Source: 0-14-0-80-60-11 sp049322355 (lineage in GTDB: Bacteria; Desulfobacterota; Desulfobaccia; Desulfobaccales; 0-14-0-80-60-11). From it: a DNA stretch of 64,000 nt. The DNA lies in NCBI GenBank assembly GCA_049322355.1, contig JBMORG010000010.1:372001-436000 (forward strand). The letters run 5' to 3'. The translations under genes were made by a program, and so were the position numbers. The notes beneath the pieces are model-generated. The model saw only the letters and a program-made list of their open reading frames with translations, was not told where the DNA came from and searched no databases. Shown in pieces: positions 61,336-64,000 of the stretch (position 1 is the first letter of the stretch; each line of letters begins with the position of its first letter).

Positions 61336-63138
61336 ATGGATGATGCGGAACACACTGCCGTCTTGGTGCCTTCCGCTCCCTCCCCCACTCCGGAGGAGCT
61401 CATTGAGGGGGAAGGGAAAAAAGAACGGTTGGGGCAGTGGTATGCCACGGCCATTTGCGGCAATGACATCACTTCCTCCTGTCTCTATGTCTCCGCTATC
61501 GCCACCGTCTATGCCCAGGCCCTGGCTCCGGTAGCCCTCCTTATCGTTGCCGGCATTCTTTTTTTATACCGCAAAATCTATACCGAGGTAGTAGAAGCCC
61601 TGCCTCTGAACGGTGGAGCATACAACTGCCTATTAAACTCTACCCGCAAGTTCACCGCCTCGATTGCCGCCTGCCTAACCCTGTTGTCATACCTGGCCAC
61701 CGCGGTGATCTCCGCTAAAACCGCGGTGGAATATCTGGATAATCTGTTGCCGTTTATTCCCACCATGGAAACTACCGCCGCGGTCTTAATATTTTTTGCC
61801 GCTCTCACCATTCTCGGCATCACGGAATCAGCCCGGGTAGCCCTGGCCATCTTTATCATCCACTTAACCAGTCTAACCGTTTTCGTCCTCTTGAGCCTTC
61901 CAGCCTTTTTAAAATCCCCCCAGATCTTGGTGCAAAATTGGAATTTGCTGGTTCATGACGTAAATTGGCCCAAAGCTCTGTTCTTAGGGGTTTCGGCGGC
62001 AATGCTGGGGGTAAGCGGCTTTGAAAGCTCCGCCAATTTTGTGGAACAGCAGCAACACGGGGTGTTTCGCAAGACCTTGCGGAACATGTGGATAGCCGTT
62101 ACCATTTTCAACCCCTTGATTGCCCTACTGGCCCTGGGTTTAATGCCGGTGGACGGCATCAGCCATCACCAGGACGACTTGCTTTCCTGGTTGGGACTAA
62201 AAGTCGGCGGCAATTTTTTCCACAACTTCATAGTTCTAGATGCTTTCCTGGTGCTTTCCGGCGCGGTGTTGACCAGCTACGTGGGCATCACCGGCCTGGT
62301 GCACCGCATGACCCTGGACCAGTGTTTTCCCCAATTTTTCCTCAAGACCAACCGGCGCGGCACCTTTCACCGCATTATCCTCACCTTTATGATCCTGTGC
62401 ATTTCCATTCTGTATCTTACTGGGGGGAAACTCCTTTCCCTGGCCGGGGTCTACACTATTTCTTTCCTGGGGGTCATGACGCTCTTTGGCATCGGCAATA
62501 TTCTTCTCAAAGTAAACCGCAAAGAACTCAAGCGCACCTACCGGGCCTCCTGGATCACCGTGATTCTGGGAGCCCTGGCGACCATGACGGGAATCATCGG
62601 CAATCTCATCATTGACTACCGGTTCCTCCTGTATTTTATGGTGTACTTTATCCCGGCGGTGCTGCTGGTGGGCGTGATGTACAGCCGCATTCCCATATAC
62701 AAGGCTGTTCTTACCCTCATCAACGAAGCCTTCGAACGCCTGTTTATCTGGCGCAGCACCGTCATAGATAAGATTACCGACATCACTAACATCCGCTTGG
62801 TGCTGTTTGTCCGGGGCGGACGTCTATACCGGTTATCCAAGGCTTTTGAATACATCGCCCAGAACGAATCCAGCCAGAAAATCACGGTGGTACGCCTCTA
62901 CGCCACTTTTAATCAGGCGGAAGACGATGAAATGAAAAATAGTCTTAAAATCATGGAGGAATTATATCCGGACCTCAGGATCGATTATTTCTCCCGGCAG
63001 GGATATTTCGGCCCGGCCATAGTTGACAGCATCGCCGAAGAACTAAAGGTCCCGAAAAACAATATCTTCATCGGCGCTCCAGAAGAAAAACACCGGTTTT
63101 CAGTGGAAGACCTGGGCGGGGTTCGAGTCATCTTTTAA
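61336..63138 (+). CDS. APC-superfamily permease with a C-terminal cytoplasmic domain
   Basis: A 600-residue protein. The first 455 residues form an APC permease of about 12 helices, with CGNDITSSCLYVSAIATVYA and LPLNGGAYNCLLNSTRKFTA near the start. The last 145 residues are soluble, with IRLVLFVRGGRLYRLSKAFE and KITVVRLYATFNQAEDDEMK, and resemble a USP-like alpha/beta regulator. The ATG lies after an AT-rich stretch without a strong ribosome binding site. The gene is convergent to the Ktr regulator. The substrate (amino acid or potassium-type cation) is uncertain. Confidence 0.82.
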   Translation: MDDAEHTAVLVPSAPSPTPEELIEGEGKKERLGQWYATAICGNDITSSCLYVSAIATVYAQALAPVALLIVAGILFLYRKIYTEVVEALPLNGGAYNCLLNSTRKFTASIAACLTLLSYLATAVISAKTAVEYLDNLLPFIPTMETTAAVLIFFAALTILGITESARVALAIFIIHLTSLTVFVLLSLPAFLKSPQILVQNWNLLVHDVNWPKALFLGVSAAMLGVSGFESSANFVEQQQHGVFRKTLRNMWIAVTIFNPLIALLALGLMPVDGISHHQDDLLSWLGLKVGGNFFHNFIVLDAFLVLSGAVLTSYVGITGLVHRMTLDQCFPQFFLKTNRRGTFHRIILTFMILCISILYLTGGKLLSLAGVYTISFLGVMTLFGIGNILLKVNRKELKRTYRASWITVILGALATMTGIIGNLIIDYRFLLYFMVYFIPAVLLVGVMYSRIPIYKAVLTLINEAFERLFIWRSTVIDKITDITNIRLVLFVRGGRLYRLSKAFEYIAQNESSQKITVVRLYATFNQAEDDEMKNSLKIMEELYPDLRIDYFSRQGYFGPAIVDSIAEELKVPKNNIFIGAPEEKHRFSVEDLGGVRVIF

Positions 63139-63210
63139 GAAACCGCAAGGCTATGCCACTCTTACCTGGCTTCAAGGTTGCGGCATATTATCAGATAATC
63201 CCCTCTAAAG

Positions 63211-63885
63211 TTAAGTCCTGGGCTCACCCTTTTCCCGCAAGCGGATCAAGTCGTGCTCTTTACCGATCATCACCAGGATGTCGCTGGGCTTGATGACGAA
63301 ATCCGGTGGGGGCAGAAAGACAAAGCGCATGGGCACCAGCTCCTTGACGGCCAGGACAAAGACGCCGAACTTTCTCCGGAGGTCCAACTCGATCAAGGTG
63401 TGGCCGCAAAAGGTGTCCGGCGGCGCCACGTCCATGACCCGGTAGTCTTCCTCCAAGGGAATGAAATCCAGCAGATTGGGGTTGATGAGTTGGGCCGCCA
63501 AACGGCGGGCGGTTTCCCTCTCGGGAAAGATGATTTCGCTGGCGCCGATGGATTTCAAAATAGCGGCGTGGTCCTCCGTGGTGGCTTTGGCCCAGATGCG
63601 CTTGACCCCGATTTTTTTCAGATGCAGGGTGGCCAGGATGCTGGATTCCAGGCTTTCCCCCATGCTGACTATGGCCTCGTCAAAGTCCTTGGTAACCAGG
63701 GAGCTGAGACTGTGAAAGTCGCGCACATCCAGGATCAGGGCACGCTGCACCTTGTCAAGGATGGCCTCCACCATGGCCTCTTCCCGGTCCAGGGCCAGCA
63801 CCTCGCATTCCTTGGCCAACTGCTGGGCCAACTCCCGGCCGAACTCTCCCAAACCGATGACCACAATGTGTTTTTTTTCTTTCAT
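63211..63885 (-). CDS. ktrA: Potassium uptake regulatory subunit (KtrA/TrkA type)
   Basis: A 224-residue RCK protein. The RCK_N Rossmann domain (about 1-140) starts KHIVVIGLGEFGRELAQQLA, with the adenine-nucleotide loop GLGEFG and VLALDREE. The RCK_C domain (about 145-224) has GHTLIELDLRRKFGVFVLAV and PSDILVMIGKEHDL. It gates a Ktr/Trk potassium channel in response to ATP/ADP or NAD. Its ATG overlaps the stop of the upstream ktrB-type gene (ATGA). Same two-gene order as known ktrB-ktrA operons. Confidence 0.9.
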   Translation of the reverse strand: MKEKKHIVVIGLGEFGRELAQQLAKECEVLALDREEAMVEAILDKVQRALILDVRDFHSLSSLVTKDFDEAIVSMGESLESSILATLHLKKIGVKRIWAKATTEDHAAILKSIGASEIIFPERETARRLAAQLINPNLLDFIPLEEDYRVMDVAPPDTFCGHTLIELDLRRKFGVFVLAVKELVPMRFVFLPPPDFVIKPSDILVMIGKEHDLIRLREKGEPRT

Positions 63886-64000
63886 CCGATCATTATCCTG
63901 CCTTCGGGATATTTCACATGGGTATGTATTGCCGGGAGAACCCCCATGGCCAGGGTTAACGGTCCCACGCGGCCCACGAACATGGTGGCGGTAATCCAGA
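63882..64000 (-). CDS. C-terminal end of a KtrB/TrkH-type potassium transporter, cut by the window edge
   Basis: The last 38 codons of a gene that continues beyond the window: WITATMFVGRVGPLTLAMGV, then a tail ending KYPEGRIMIG and the stop. The GRVGPLTLA and YPEGRIMIG endings are typical of TrkH/KtrB C-termini. It overlaps the RCK gene start by ATGA, so the two subunits are co-translated. Confidence 0.85.
   Translation of the reverse strand, partial: WITATMFVGRVGPLTLAMGVLPAIHTHVKYPEGRIMIG

Overview
The window looks like a chromosome segment of a Gram-negative, probably anaerobic member of the Desulfobacterota (former Deltaproteobacteria). LptD and HldE imply a lipopolysaccharide outer membrane. 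Indolepyruvate:ferredoxin oxidoreductase, three TauE/SafE-type exporters, many universal stress proteins and many two-component genes fit sulfate- or sulfite-reducing or syntrophic relatives. This placement comes from gene content only; there is no rRNA gene here.

Layout. 0.2-5.5 kb: envelope genes (lptD, UDP-glucose dehydrogenase, hldE). 5.5-8.8 kb (minus): two tandem copies of a gene pair, an NTF2-like membrane protein followed by an SH3-repeat lipoprotein. 9.1-13.1 kb: a PEP-synthase-like protein, a stand-alone receiver, a possible 21-aa protein and a beta-carbonic anhydrase. 13.3-23.7 kb: two TauE/SafE loci around a histidine kinase/NtrC-type regulator pair, another receiver and a Lon-type protease with a receiver domain embedded in it. 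TTGCA palindromes lie in both large intergenic regions here, and sigma-54-like elements accompany them. 24.0-25.0 kb: lone carbamate kinase.

25.1-31.0 kb: the most unusual part, a compact AT-richer operon with its own promoter. It encodes a possible beta-grasp (ubiquitin-like) protein ending Gly-Gly-Leu, a protein with an E2-like C-terminus, an unknown protein, a ClpX-like AAA+ unfoldase lacking the zinc domain and the ClpP-docking loop, a JAB/JAMM peptidase, a two-Rossmann E1-like enzyme and a small charged protein. It reads as a ubiquitin-like conjugation, deconjugation and unfolding cassette.

31.2-42.5 kb: a second PEP-synthase-like protein with receiver and sensor kinase, a third TauE/SafE-USP operon, and a third paralog that keeps only the flanking domains of the PEP-synthase-like family, followed by two double-domain USPs. 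42.7-49.6 kb: two tRNA-Ser genes, an MFS transporter, small membrane proteins, a lytic transglycosylase, an HD-GYP protein and a membrane protein with an Ada-like zinc domain. 49.8-56.3 kb: branched-chain amino-acid ABC transporter genes interleaved with iorAB (no livF or livK in the window), then an AlkD-like gene. 56.4-64 kb: DUF1134-like and YkgJ-like proteins, a USP, an SLC13/NhaD-type transporter with a periplasmic domain, an APC permease and a Ktr/Trk potassium system cut by the window edge.

Two themes recur. One is phospho-signalling attached to unusual effectors (receiver-PEP-synthase modules, receiver-Lon chimera). The other is stress and anion handling by TauE/SafE plus USP pairs. 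Dispersed intergenic palindromic repeats occur near 27.3, 31.1, 53.2, 53.6 and 59.3 kb. No insertion sequence, phage gene or CRISPR array was seen.
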